A stretch of 64,000 nt of DNA, taken from the NCBI RefSeq assembly GCF_003234795.2, contig NZ_CP126268.1:2356001-2420000 (forward strand), given 5' to 3'. Position 1 is the first letter of the stretch, and each line of letters opens with the position of its first letter. This stretch comes from Curtobacterium sp. MCLR17_032. GTDB taxonomy: Bacteria > Actinomycetota > Actinomycetes > Actinomycetales > Microbacteriaceae. The notes under the pieces are model-generated. The model did not search any database. It had not been told where the DNA came from and was given only the letters and a program-made list of their open reading frames with translations. Both the position numbers and the translations under genes were made by a program. Below are positions 43,880 through 52,217 of the stretch, piece by piece.

Positions 43880-45396
43880 GCGGCGAGCTCCGTTCCTGCG
43901 GGCAGTTCGCCCGCCATCATGAGTCCGAGGACGTCCCGGGGTGTGGACGCGGGGACGATGCCGACGATCGCGCCGCGGTACATCACGGCGATCCGGTCGG
44001 CGAGCGCGACGACTTCGTCGAGCTCGGTGGAGACGACGATCACCGGGACGCCGCTGTCGCGGGTCTCGACGATGCGCTTGTGGACGAACTCGATCGAGCC
44101 GACGTCGATGCCGCGCGTGGGCTGCGCGGCGACGAAGAGCCGCAGCGGGCGGCTGAGTTCGCGGGCCAGGACGATCTTCTGCTGGTTGCCGCCGGAGAGC
44201 CGACCGGCCGCGGTGGTGCGCCCGGGCGTGCGGATGTCGAACTCGGCGATCTTCTCGTCGGCGAAGGCGTCCCGCTCGGCGGCGCGGATGGTGCCGGCAC
44301 GGACGAAGTCGGCGGAGTCGGCGCGGTCGAGCATGAGGTTCTCGGCGATCGTGAACTCCCCGACCAGCCCGTCTTCCTTGCGGTCCTCGGGGACGAACCC
44401 GACGCCGGCGTCCAGGATCTGCTTGACGCTGCGGCCGGTGACCTCGCGGCCGTCCAGGGTGATCCGACCGGAGCGGACCGGCTCGAGGCCCATGATCGCC
44501 TCGGTCAGTTCGGTCTGGCCGTTGCCCTGAACGCCCGCGATGGCGAGGACCTCGCCCCGGCGGACCGTGAACGAGACGTCGTCGACCAGCACCAGGCCGG
44601 TCGGGTCGGTGACGGTGAGCCCCTCGACGACCAGGGCGGCGTCGCCCGGGGTGGCCGGTGCCTTGTCGACGACCAGTTCGACGCTGCGGCCGACCATGAG
44701 TGCCGCGAGCTCGCTGTTCGACGCGGTCGGGGACGCTTCGCCGACGACCTTGCCCAGGCGGATCACGGTGATGCGGTCGGCGACCTCGCGGACCTCGCGG
44801 AGCTTGTGGGTGATGAAGACGATGGCGGTGCCGGCTTCGCGGAGCTGGCGCATGATGCCCATCAGCTCGTCGGTCTCCTGCGGGGTGAGGACGGCCGTCG
44901 GCTCGTCGAACACCAGCACGGAGGCGTCGCGGGACAGCGCCTTGATGATCTCCACGCGCTGCTGCACGCCGACCGGCAGGTCCTCGACGCGGGCGTCGGG
45001 GTCCACGTCGAACCCGAAGCGCTCGGAGATCTCGCGGACGCGCTTGCGAGCGCCGGCCAGGTCGAGGCGGCCGCCGAACGCGGTCTCCTCCTGCCCGAGC
45101 ATCACGTTCTCGGCCACGGTGAAGACGGGGACGAGCATGAAGTGCTGGTGCACCATGCCGATGCCGGAGCGCATGGCGTCGCCCGGTCCGTCGAAGGCCT
45201 GGACGACGTCGTCGAGCAGGATCTCGCCCTCGTCGGCCTGGTACATGCCGTAGAGGACGTTCATCAGGGTCGACTTGCCTGCACCGTTCTCGCCGAGGAG
45301 ACAGTGCACCTCGCCCGGTTCGACGGTGATCGAGATGTGGTCGTTGGCGACCAGGCTGCCGAACCGCTTCGTGATGCCGCGGAGTTCGAGCTTCAT
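43876..45396 (-). CDS. Nucleoside ABC transporter ATPase (two nucleotide-binding domains)
   Basis: Protein of 506 residues of the sugar/nucleoside double-ATPase type. First domain: Walker A L-L-G-E-N-G-A-G-K-S-T, and Walker B V-L-V-F-D-E-P-T-A-V. Second domain: G-V-Q-G-N-G-Q-T-E-L in place of a normal Walker A, signature L-S-G-G-N-Q-Q-K. Such asymmetry is usual for the family. ATG 45396 is 7 nt after TAGACT, indicating a leaderless start and a promoter separate from the BMP gene. Feeds both permeases through 4-nt overlaps. Confidence 0.93.
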   Translation of the reverse strand: MKLELRGITKRFGSLVANDHISITVEPGEVHCLLGENGAGKSTLMNVLYGMYQADEGEILLDDVVQAFDGPGDAMRSGIGMVHQHFMLVPVFTVAENVMLGQEETAFGGRLDLAGARKRVREISERFGFDVDPDARVEDLPVGVQQRVEIIKALSRDASVLVFDEPTAVLTPQETDELMGIMRQLREAGTAIVFITHKLREVREVADRITVIRLGKVVGEASPTASNSELAALMVGRSVELVVDKAPATPGDAALVVEGLTVTDPTGLVLVDDVSFTVRRGEVLAIAGVQGNGQTELTEAIMGLEPVRSGRITLDGREVTGRSVKQILDAGVGFVPEDRKEDGLVGEFTIAENLMLDRADSADFVRAGTIRAAERDAFADEKIAEFDIRTPGRTTAAGRLSGGNQQKIVLARELSRPLRLFVAAQPTRGIDVGSIEFVHKRIVETRDSGVPVIVVSTELDEVVALADRIAVMYRGAIVGIVPASTPRDVLGLMMAGELPAGTELAA

Positions 45397-45403
45397 GTCG
45401 GTG

Positions 45404-45409
45404 AGTCTA
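45404..45409 (-). promoter_or_regulatory. Likely leaderless promoter of the ABC ATPase (-10 TAGACT)
   Basis: Minus-strand TAGACT ends 7 nt before the ATPase ATG. With the hairpin at 45448-45483 it separates BMP expression from the rest of the transporter. Confidence 0.55.
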
Positions 45410-45447
45410 TTTCTGTCTCGGGCGTGCACGGGTCCCCGTGCGCGCGA

Positions 45448-45483
45448 GAACGCGGGCGGAGGAGTGCTCCCCCGCCCGCGTTC
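45448..45483 (-). terminator. Hairpin after the BMP lipoprotein gene
   Basis: GAACGCGGGCGG (45448-45459) pairs with 45472-45483 across a 12-nt loop, 6 nt beyond the stop. It probably uncouples the binding protein from the ATPase/permease genes or lets only part of the transcripts continue. Confidence 0.7.
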
Positions 45484-45489
45484 GTCGGA

Positions 45490-46563
45490 CTACTTGACGG
45501 ATGCCTCGGTGTCGACCTTGACCGAGCCGTCGATGATGCCGGCCTTGATCTTGTCGAGCTCGCCCTGCAGACCCGAGTCGACCTTGGACTCGTAGTCGTG
45601 GAACGGCGCGATGCCGACGCCGTCGTTCTTCAGCGTGCCGACGTACGGGGTCTTCGAGAAGTCGCCCTTGGCGGCCTGCTCGACGACGTCCTTCGTGGCG
45701 GGCTTCATGCCCTTCTCGATGGAGGTGAAGGCGATGTCCTTGTAGCGGGGGTCGGCCTCGTAGAGGTCGCTGTCCGCGCCGATGAGGACGGAGCCGTTGT
45801 CGGCGTCCTTGATCGCTTCTGCGGCCGACTGGTAGATCGGGCCACCGACGGGCAGGATCACGTCGGCGTCCTGGTCGAGCAGCGACTGCGCGACCGACTT
45901 CGCCTGGGTGCCGGCCTCGAAGCCACCGGTGAAGGAGCCCTTCTGGCTCTTGACGTCCCAGCCGACGACCTTGACGTCCTTCTTCTTCTGCTCGTTGTAG
46001 TACGCGACGCCGTCCGCGAAGCCGTCCATGAAGATGGTGACGGTCGGGATCTGCATGCCGCCGAAGGTGCCGACGGTGCCGGACTTCGAGTAGGACGCCG
46101 CCGCGTAGCCGGCGAGGAACGCCGCCTGCGAGGTGTCGAACGTGATCGGCTTGACGTTCTTGGCGTCGATCGAGTTGTCGTCGATGATCGCGAAGTCGGT
46201 GTCGGGGTTCGCCGCGGCCTGCTTCTTCGTCGAGGCGGCGAGGTTGAAGCCGACCGTGACGATGAGGTTGCAGTTCTGGTTGACGAGCTGCTGGATGTTC
46301 GAGTCGTAGACGGTCGCGTCCTTCGACTCGGCGTCCTTGTACTGGGCGCCCAGGTCGGAGGCGGCGTCCTTCATGCCCTCGAAGCCGAGCTGGTTGAACG
46401 ACTTGTCGTCGAAGCCACCGGCGTCGGAGACCATGCAGGGCAGGAAGTCGGACTTCTTGGACGAGGTCGAGCTGGACGGTGCGGATGCGCAGCCGGCGAG
46501 CACGGCGACGGTGCCGACGAGCGCGAGACCGCTCATGGCGACGCGACGGGTACGAGATGACAC
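45490..46563 (-). CDS. BMP-family substrate-binding lipoprotein (nucleoside uptake)
   Basis: Lipoprotein of 357 residues. GTG 46563 is supported by GGAGGA 6 nt upstream. After an R-T-R-R start there is a hydrophobic core and the lipobox L-A-G-C, then a Ser-rich linker. Mature features of the BMP/Med family: S-D-A-G-G-F-D-D-K-S-F-N-Q-L, D-A-D-V-I-L-P-V-G-G, I-G-A-D-S-D-L. It captures nucleosides outside the membrane for the ABC transporter next to it. Spacing to the ATPase gene is 93 nt and includes a terminator and a promoter. Confidence 0.92.
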   Translation of the reverse strand: MSSRTRRVAMSGLALVGTVAVLAGCASAPSSSTSSKKSDFLPCMVSDAGGFDDKSFNQLGFEGMKDAASDLGAQYKDAESKDATVYDSNIQQLVNQNCNLIVTVGFNLAASTKKQAAANPDTDFAIIDDNSIDAKNVKPITFDTSQAAFLAGYAAASYSKSGTVGTFGGMQIPTVTIFMDGFADGVAYYNEQKKKDVKVVGWDVKSQKGSFTGGFEAGTQAKSVAQSLLDQDADVILPVGGPIYQSAAEAIKDADNGSVLIGADSDLYEADPRYKDIAFTSIEKGMKPATKDVVEQAAKGDFSKTPYVGTLKNDGVGIAPFHDYESKVDSGLQGELDKIKAGIIDGSVKVDTEASVK

Positions 46564-46834
46564 GGGGGTTCCTCCGGGGAGATCGGGAGTCGACCCGGAG
46601 TCACTGCGCACCGGGCGATCGTCAGGACAGTACACGACCGGCCGGGCGGTACAGGACCGGTCCGGAGGCCCTCCGACATCGGTTACGCGATCGCGACCGC
46701 GCCGTAACGCGCCGGAAACGCGATGGTCGGTTCGTGCCCCCAGTTCGCGGGGTTTCGTGATGGAGCGCTACAGCCGGGCTCCGGTCTGGAGGATCGTGCA
46801 GGCATCCCCCACATCCGCCGGTCCGCAGGGCGGT

Positions 46835-47353
46835 TCAGAAGTCGTCGTCCGCGTCGCCGGGGAAGCACAGCGAGAGAGCCTGGACCGCGTACTGTCCGTC
46901 CGACACCGTCAACCGGACGGAGTCGGTCCGCCCGCCACCACGACCCACGATGGTCGGGCGGTCCGCCGTCCCCCAGTGGTCGATCGTCATGCCCTGCTCC
47001 GTCCACCGGTCCTCGGTGGTGGTGACGTCCTGCGTCACGTCGCCGCTGGACGAGCGGGTGACGAGGTACCGCCACTTCGCACCCTGGTCGCCGTCGGGGA
47101 GCCGGCAGTCCTCCAGGTAGTCGGGGCCGGTCCGCGGCTGCCACGTCCCACCGAGTCGACCGGTGACCGCCTCGACGGCGTCGACCATCTGCTGCTGCGC
47201 GACGTCCCGGTGGACGGCCGGGGCAGCGTGCTCGGACGTCGGTGCCGGTGCGGGGGCCGGGCCAGCCGCGGAGCAGCCGACGAGCGCGGCGACGACGAGC
47301 ACACCGGTGCCGAGGACCCCGACGGGTCGGCGCAGCCTGTGCTCAGAGCGCAT
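46835..47353 (-). CDS. Tandem lipoprotein paralogue 1
   Basis: Predicted lipoprotein of 172 residues: basic N-terminus, hydrophobic core, lipobox L-V-G-C, short Ala/Pro linker, then a compact domain of about 120 residues. The domain shares Q-Q-Q-M-V-D-A-V, L-G-G-T-W, T-G-P-D-Y-L-E-D-C, R-G-G-G-R-T-D-S and S-L-C-F-P-G-D-A-D with the next three genes. The two cysteines (E-D-C and S-L-C-F) are conserved in all and may form a disulfide. Last of four; overlaps the previous gene by 11 nt. I recognise no named family. Probably membrane-anchored outside the cell and possibly an immunity protein for the hydrolase. Confidence 0.8.
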   Translation of the reverse strand: MRSEHRLRRPVGVLGTGVLVVAALVGCSAAGPAPAPAPTSEHAAPAVHRDVAQQQMVDAVEAVTGRLGGTWQPRTGPDYLEDCRLPDGDQGAKWRYLVTRSSSGDVTQDVTTTEDRWTEQGMTIDHWGTADRPTIVGRGGGRTDSVRLTVSDGQYAVQALSLCFPGDADDDF

Positions 47354-47855
47354 CAGCGTCTCCGGGGAAGCACAGCGAGACGGCCTCGACGCCGTACAGG
47401 TCCGGGGCGACCGAGAGACTGATCGACCTCGTCGTCCCACCGCCACGGCCCGTGATGGTGGGCTCGTCCTGCGTTCCCCACCGCTCCAGCGACATGCCCT
47501 GTCCCTTCCACCGCGCCGTCACCGCGGCGACGTCCGCAGGTACGTCCCCGAGCGAGCCGCGTGTGACGAGGAAGCGCCACTGCGCACCCGGCTCGCCGTT
47601 CGACAACCGGCAGTCCTCCGCGTAGTCGGGACCGGTCTCGTGCTGCCACGTGCCGCCCAACGCGGTGGTCACCCGGTCGACAGCCTCAACCATCTGCCGC
47701 TGCGCGGTGTCCGCGTCGAGCACCGGTGTCGCCGTCTCGCTCGGTGTCGGTGTGGGTGTCGGAGCGGGCGTTGCACAGCCGACGAGCGTGCCGACGACGA
47801 GCACGCCGACCGTGGCTGCGGCCCATCGGCGTGGGATGATCGCGTCAGAGCTCAT
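47343..47855 (-). CDS. Tandem lipoprotein paralogue 2
   Basis: Lipoprotein of 170 residues with lipobox L-V-G-C and a Thr/Pro linker. Shared blocks with its neighbours: A-Q-R-Q-M-V-E-A-V, L-G-G-T-W, G-P-D-Y-A-E-D-C-R-L, G-A-Q-W-R-F-L-V-T-R, G-R-G-G-G-T-T-R-S-I-S-L-S-V and S-L-C-F-P-G-D-A-D. By eye it is closest to paralogue 1. Its 3' end overlaps paralogue 1 by 11 nt and its 5' end overlaps paralogue 3 by 11 nt; equal overlaps suggest tandem duplication including the junctions. Same proposed role and uncertainty as the others. Confidence 0.8.
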   Translation of the reverse strand: MSSDAIIPRRWAAATVGVLVVGTLVGCATPAPTPTPTPSETATPVLDADTAQRQMVEAVDRVTTALGGTWQHETGPDYAEDCRLSNGEPGAQWRFLVTRGSLGDVPADVAAVTARWKGQGMSLERWGTQDEPTITGRGGGTTRSISLSVAPDLYGVEAVSLCFPGDADAL

Positions 47856-48348
47856 CGGGGTCCCCGGGGAAGCACCGCGACAGCGCCTGGACTCCGTACT
47901 GGTCGTCGGTGACCGAGAGGCTCATCGAGTCGGTCGCCGCACCACCGCGGCCGACGAGGGTCGGATGAGCTGTCGAGCCCCACCGGTCGATGGCCATGCC
48001 CTGCCGCTTCCACTGCGCCTCGACCGCGGATAGGTCCTCCGCGACGTTCCCGACCGACGAACGCGTCCGGACGTCCACCCACTGCGCACCCGGCTGTCCG
48101 CCCGGCAGGGCGCACGCATCGGCGTAGTCCGGTCCCGTGCCCTGTTCCCAGTCCCCGCCGAGCCGTCCGGTGAGGTCGTCCACCGCACCGACCATCTGCT
48201 GCTTCGCGGCCGCAGCCGTCACCGCCGCCGTCGCGAGCGGGGTGGTCGTGACCGACGGGTGCTGCGCACAAGCGGCGACAATCAGTTCGATCGGAACGAG
48301 TACCAGTGCGCACACCGCGCTCCGACGCAGGCCGGAACTGCCGGTCAT
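47845..48348 (-). CDS. Tandem lipoprotein paralogue 3
   Basis: Lipoprotein of 167 residues; the lipobox is V-A-A-C and the signal core has an unusual P-I-E-L-I. It keeps K-Q-Q-M-V-G-A-V, L-G-G-D-W, G-P-D-Y-A-D-A-C-A-L, T-D-S-M-S-L-S-V and C-F-P-G-D-P-D, but has S-R-C-F instead of S-L-C-F and W-V-D-V-R-T instead of the usual W-R-F-L-V-T, making it the most changed in the middle. If these are immunity proteins, that central region would be a place to look for differing specificity. Confidence 0.8.
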   Translation of the reverse strand: MTGSSGLRRSAVCALVLVPIELIVAACAQHPSVTTTPLATAAVTAAAAKQQMVGAVDDLTGRLGGDWEQGTGPDYADACALPGGQPGAQWVDVRTRSSVGNVAEDLSAVEAQWKRQGMAIDRWGSTAHPTLVGRGGAATDSMSLSVTDDQYGVQALSRCFPGDPDEL

Positions 48349-48372
48349 CCGTCAGTCCGGCAGCGCGTTCGT

Positions 48373-48876
48373 TCAGAGTTGGTCTGCATCACCCGGGAAG
48401 CAAAGCGAAACGCTCTGGATGGCGTAGAGCCCAGGCGCGATGGAGAAGCTGATGGAATCGGTGCGATCGCCGCCCCGCCCGATGACTGTCGGCTCCGTCT
48501 TCGTGCCCAGGTGTTCGATGGACATTCCCAGGGCCTTCCAACGCGCTTCGACCTTGGCTGAGTCGGCAGAGACGTCGCCGGTCTGCGCGCGGGTGAGGAA
48601 GTACGTCCACTTTGCTCCGGTGTCCCCGTCGGGTAATCGGCAGGCTTCTGCATAGTCCGGTCCAGACCGGACTTTCCAGTCACCACCGAGGCTCTCCGTC
48701 GCGTCCCTCACGACTTCGACCATTCGTTGCTGCGCGCTCTCGGAATCCACCGCGGGTGTCCTCACTGCTTGCGGTTCAGGGGCAGGACTTTGTGCACAGC
48801 CGACAGCCGATCCGCCGAACAGCGCGAGTAGGAGAAGCATCCCGGCCAACCGAACACCACGTGTACGCATCGACAT
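48373..48876 (-). CDS. Tandem lipoprotein paralogue 4 (nearest the hydrolase)
   Basis: Lipoprotein of 167 residues with a long hydrophobic core and lipobox A-V-G-C. It contains S-A-Q-Q-R-M-V-E-V-V, L-G-G-D-W, G-P-D-Y-A-E-A-C-R-L, D-R-T-D-S-I-S-F-S-I and S-L-C-F-P-G-D-A-D. The ATG at 48876 forms a TGATG junction with the stop of the hydrolase gene, so its translation is coupled to the hydrolase; an ATG at 48870 is an alternative. Base composition is less GC-rich here: 57 percent by hand count in 48361-48420. As the directly coupled copy it is the best candidate for the cognate partner. Confidence 0.82.
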   Translation of the reverse strand: MSMRTRGVRLAGMLLLLALFGGSAVGCAQSPAPEPQAVRTPAVDSESAQQRMVEVVRDATESLGGDWKVRSGPDYAEACRLPDGDTGAKWTYFLTRAQTGDVSADSAKVEARWKALGMSIEHLGTKTEPTVIGRGGDRTDSISFSIAPGLYAIQSVSLCFPGDADQL

Positions 48877-50849
48877 CACTCTCCGCCGTCGGGATCTCTG
48901 ACGCCCAACAGCCACTGGTCTCGCACGGTCGGAGGAGTCGGATCGAATTCCGTCAATTTGTCTTTCCGTCCGGTCGTCGCCGCGCCCACGTTGTAGAGCG
49001 TTTCGGTGTTCTGGTCGAGGTACCCGCCACCATCCGCGTTCAACGGATCGTGGTGCAAGACCGGGTTCGTCGTGGTGCCGTCAGCCGCAGTACCGCCGTT
49101 CGCCCCGAACGTCGTCGCACCGAAGCCCGGCTTCGACGGGTCGACGTGATGGCCATGGCTGAAGCTCCGGCCTACCGTCGCCCACTCGTCCCCCTTTCCG
49201 CCTTCGTCGAAGAGCACGTTCCGTGCCTGTCCGGCGTAAACCTCGCCGGCGTGGAGGTCGTCCGCCGAATCGACCGCGTCCGGCAGACCAGCGGAGGCCA
49301 GGGCAACAAATCTATCGACGTGGATGTCCGACCGGGAGAGCGCGACCCCCGCTGTCGTCGTGCCGTACGAGTGCGCGACGATGTTCGTGGTGGGCATGCC
49401 ATCAGCCCGGACAGCGTCTAGTCCGTGTACGGACGCCGCCAGCTTCTCGGCACCGGCTTCCGCTTTGTCCATGCCGAGGACAGTCGTCTCTCCGGGGGTC
49501 TCGTACCCGATCCAGGAGATGACTGCACGCTCGCCTTCGCCAGCGGCCACGATCTGCTGGTTGTAGATGTTCTGTGCGGCGTTTGTCCACGACGACATGT
49601 CAGCCGTCGTGGTGTTCATCCCCGGCACCGCCCAGGTCACGTTGTCCGCCGTGTCGAGGTCACCGATCGAGACGGCTGCAAGCGGCGGGACGTCGTCGGT
49701 CAGAGACACCAGGGACCGAGCACCTTCGCCCTTCTTCCCCAGGGTTGCCTCGATGTTGAGCAAGGCCTTCAACTCCTTCTCGAGCGAGGCGATCTGCTGC
49801 TGGAACGGCGTGCCGTACTGACCCGACCAGGCGGACCCGGTCTGCGCGGTCGCCAGCTGGCTCTGGACCTGGTCGATGCGGAGACCGAGCACCGATCGGT
49901 TGGCCGCGTCTCGTGCCCAGTAGGCAACGCCCTCGAGGTTGCCCAGCTTCTCGAGTACTGACTGCGGTAGAGCGCGGAGTGCCGGCGCATCGGCCTTCGA
50001 CAGCCCCAGCGCTGCCCACCGCTTCGCGACCTCGGCCGGGGTCAGGCCCTCCGCGAACAACGCATCGAGCACCGGTGGCGTCCGCCCGTTCGTGGCGACG
50101 GCGAGCACCATGTCGGGGAGCACTCCGGCGCCCCCTGCCTTCTCGAAGGCGCTGGCGACGTGCTCGCTCCACGTGCAGTCCGACTCGTTGTGCTGCAGGT
50201 ACTGGCGGAACCCGGAGAGCGCGCTCTGCCCGTCCACGACCGCCCAGCTGCACGATGCCTTGAAGCTCGACCATGCGGTTTGCAGCCGCTGCAGCTCGGT
50301 GTCGGCGTCACTGTCGGCCGAGCGGGTGGTGGACACGAAGGTGCGCAGGTGGGTCGGGTCTGCCGAGCTCTTCCCGCTGCCATCGCCGCCGGCCGAGTGC
50401 GGACGCTGCCGTGCGTGGAAGGCCGCCGTCAGCGGCTTCGGGGTGATCGGCGTGGTCGAGGGTTCGTGGTCCGTGACGAACTCCCACAGCGGTACTGCCA
50501 CCCCCACGCCGCCGCCGCCGGACGCCTGGACGAAAGCGTTGCGTTGTGCTTCTCGCTGCTTCCACGCATCGTGGTCGCTGATCCGCTGACGTTCCTCCAC
50601 GGCCTGGCGACTCACTGCATCGATGTCATCAGCGAAGTCGGCGAGTACCCCGGCGAGCTTGCCCCGGTCCTCGGCCTCGATCACCGCGGCCTCTTGGAAC
50701 CGCTTCGCGTAGGCCCCGGAGAAGTCCTGCAGACCTGTCGACACCGCCCCGGAACGTTTGCCCGCTTGCCCGCGTAGGACGCCATCCGCGGTACGCAGCG
50801 CACTGCTCAGCGATGACGCGTCCCCCGCGTCGTACTCGATGTCGACCAT
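48876..50849 (-). CDS. DUF1023-type alpha/beta hydrolase with ESX-like helical N-terminus
   Basis: Protein of 657 residues, no signal peptide. Residues 1-100 form two predicted helices around F-S-G (43-45), like the W-x-G turn of type VII secretion substrates. Residues about 185-380 are mainly helical. Residues about 395-640 hold a DUF1023-like alpha/beta hydrolase: W-A-V-P-G-M-N-T-T-T near 406 and the nucleophile elbow A-H-S-Y-G (S494), with likely acid and base further on (D524 region, H599/H600). ATG 50849 has GGGGAG just upstream. A lipase/esterase action is inferred. It is coupled to four lipoprotein genes. By analogy it may be an exported phospholipase toxin. Confidence 0.8.
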   Translation of the reverse strand: MVDIEYDAGDASSLSSALRTADGVLRGQAGKRSGAVSTGLQDFSGAYAKRFQEAAVIEAEDRGKLAGVLADFADDIDAVSRQAVEERQRISDHDAWKQREAQRNAFVQASGGGGVGVAVPLWEFVTDHEPSTTPITPKPLTAAFHARQRPHSAGGDGSGKSSADPTHLRTFVSTTRSADSDADTELQRLQTAWSSFKASCSWAVVDGQSALSGFRQYLQHNESDCTWSEHVASAFEKAGGAGVLPDMVLAVATNGRTPPVLDALFAEGLTPAEVAKRWAALGLSKADAPALRALPQSVLEKLGNLEGVAYWARDAANRSVLGLRIDQVQSQLATAQTGSAWSGQYGTPFQQQIASLEKELKALLNIEATLGKKGEGARSLVSLTDDVPPLAAVSIGDLDTADNVTWAVPGMNTTTADMSSWTNAAQNIYNQQIVAAGEGERAVISWIGYETPGETTVLGMDKAEAGAEKLAASVHGLDAVRADGMPTTNIVAHSYGTTTAGVALSRSDIHVDRFVALASAGLPDAVDSADDLHAGEVYAGQARNVLFDEGGKGDEWATVGRSFSHGHHVDPSKPGFGATTFGANGGTAADGTTTNPVLHHDPLNADGGGYLDQNTETLYNVGAATTGRKDKLTEFDPTPPTVRDQWLLGVRDPDGGE

Positions 50850-50953
50850 CTGCTCTCCCCAGGCTCCCCCGCAGCCCCCGCTGCGACCACCCACGATAAC
50901 GCAGCTTGCCGCTCCTGGTCTCCGGATGGGTGCTCCTCAGAGCACGCCACCCC

Positions 50954-52069
50954 TCAGAGCACGTCGTCCCGCCCGCTGATCTTCAGCGCGTCCACCACAC
51001 CCTTGACCCGCTGCGCGTTCGCGCTCGTGGTGACGAGCAGCGCGTCCGGGGTGTCGACGACGACGATGTCCTCGACCCCGATCAGCGAGATCAGCCGGTT
51101 GCTCTGCGACACGACGATGCCGCTCGCCGAGTCGGCCAGGATGCGGGCGTTGTCGCCGAGCACGGCCAGGTTGTTCTTCCGCCCGCCGGACTGCAGCTTC
51201 GCGAGCGAGGCGAAGTCGCCGACGTCGTCCCAGTCGAAGTCGCCGGGCACGACGGCCATGCGTCCGGCGGCGGCGGCCGGTTCGGCGACCGTGTAGTCGA
51301 TGGCGATCTTCTTCAGCGACGGCCAGATGCGGTCGACGACGATCCCGCGCGCCGAGGTGTCCCACGCCGCGGCGAGTTCCTCGATGCCGGCGAGCAGCTC
51401 GGGCTCGTTGCGTCCGATCTCGGCGAGGAGCACGTCGGCGCGGCTGATGAACATGCCGGCGTTCCAGAGGTACGAGCCGTCGGCGACGTACTTCTTCGCG
51501 GTCCTCAGGTCGGGCTTCTCGACGAAGGACCGGACGGCGTGCGCGGTGGTCGCACCGTCGACCCCGAGCGCCTCGTCAGCGGCGTGGATGTACCCGAAGC
51601 CGATGGCGGGCTCGTTCGGCGTGATGCCGATGGTCGTGATGTAGCCGGCGCGGGCGGCGACGACGGCCTCGCGGACGGACCGGCGGAAGCCGCGGGCGTC
51701 GCCGATGACGTGGTCGGCGGCGAACGAGCCGATGACGACGTCGGGCTCGCGGCGGTGCAGGATCGCCGCGGCGAGGCCGATCGCCGCCGTGGAGTCCTTG
51801 GGCTCGCTCTCGAGGACGACGTTGTGGTCCTCGACCCCGGGCAGCTGGGACTCGACGGCGATGCGGTGCGCCCGGCCGGTGACGACCATGATGCGGTCGG
51901 GGCCGGCGAGCGGCTCGAGTCGGTCCCAGGTCTGCCGGAGCAGCGACGAGCCCGAGCCGGTCAGGTCGTGCAGGAACTTCGGGGCGTCGGCGCGCGAGAG
52001 CGGCCAGAGGCGCGATCCGATGCCGCCGGCCGGGATGATCGCGTAGAAGTCGTCGAGTGCGTCCGTCAC
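50954..52069 (-). CDS. manC: Mannose-1-phosphate guanylyltransferase
   Basis: Makes GDP-mannose from mannose-1-phosphate and GTP; 371 residues, single-domain type without the isomerase half. I-I-P-A-G-G-I-G-S-R-L-W-P-L-S-R near residue 10, F-V-E-K-P and W-N-A-G-M-F are characteristic. GTG 52069 lies 6 nt after TACGGT, so it is probably leaderless. It diverges from a mannosyltransferase at 52218, its likely user, and also supplies GDP-mannose for glycolipids and the locus at 1-16 kb. Confidence 0.93.
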   Translation of the reverse strand: MTDALDDFYAIIPAGGIGSRLWPLSRADAPKFLHDLTGSGSSLLRQTWDRLEPLAGPDRIMVVTGRAHRIAVESQLPGVEDHNVVLESEPKDSTAAIGLAAAILHRREPDVVIGSFAADHVIGDARGFRRSVREAVVAARAGYITTIGITPNEPAIGFGYIHAADEALGVDGATTAHAVRSFVEKPDLRTAKKYVADGSYLWNAGMFISRADVLLAEIGRNEPELLAGIEELAAAWDTSARGIVVDRIWPSLKKIAIDYTVAEPAAAAGRMAVVPGDFDWDDVGDFASLAKLQSGGRKNNLAVLGDNARILADSASGIVVSQSNRLISLIGVEDIVVVDTPDALLVTTSANAQRVKGVVDALKISGRDDVL

Positions 52070-52075
52070 GCGCCC

Positions 52076-52081
52076 ACCGTA
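52076..52081 (-). promoter_or_regulatory. Likely leaderless promoter of manC (-10 TACGGT)
   Basis: Minus-strand TACGGT ends 6 nt before the GTG start of manC; there is no room for a ribosome site. Confidence 0.5.
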
Positions 52082-52217
52082 CCGGCGCCCCCGTGCAGCG
52101 GCTGCACGACGTCTGGACGTGTCGTGGACGGCACCGGGATCCGCGCACGGTCTGTTCACCCCTCGCGCGTACCGCGTTCACGTCGTGCCCCCCGGTCGTC
52201 CACGCGTCGGCGTGAGC

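Noticed and set aside
43825..46560. Plus-strand open frame of 911 codons
   Set aside because: Opposite to the ABC ATPase and the BMP lipoprotein; composition is that of a reverse-complement shadow.
46682..46708. Imperfect inverted repeat GTTACG...CGTAAC as an operator upstream of the BMP gene
   Set aside because: Only 6 bp of each arm match and it lies about 120 nt from the start; not distinctive in this GC-rich background.
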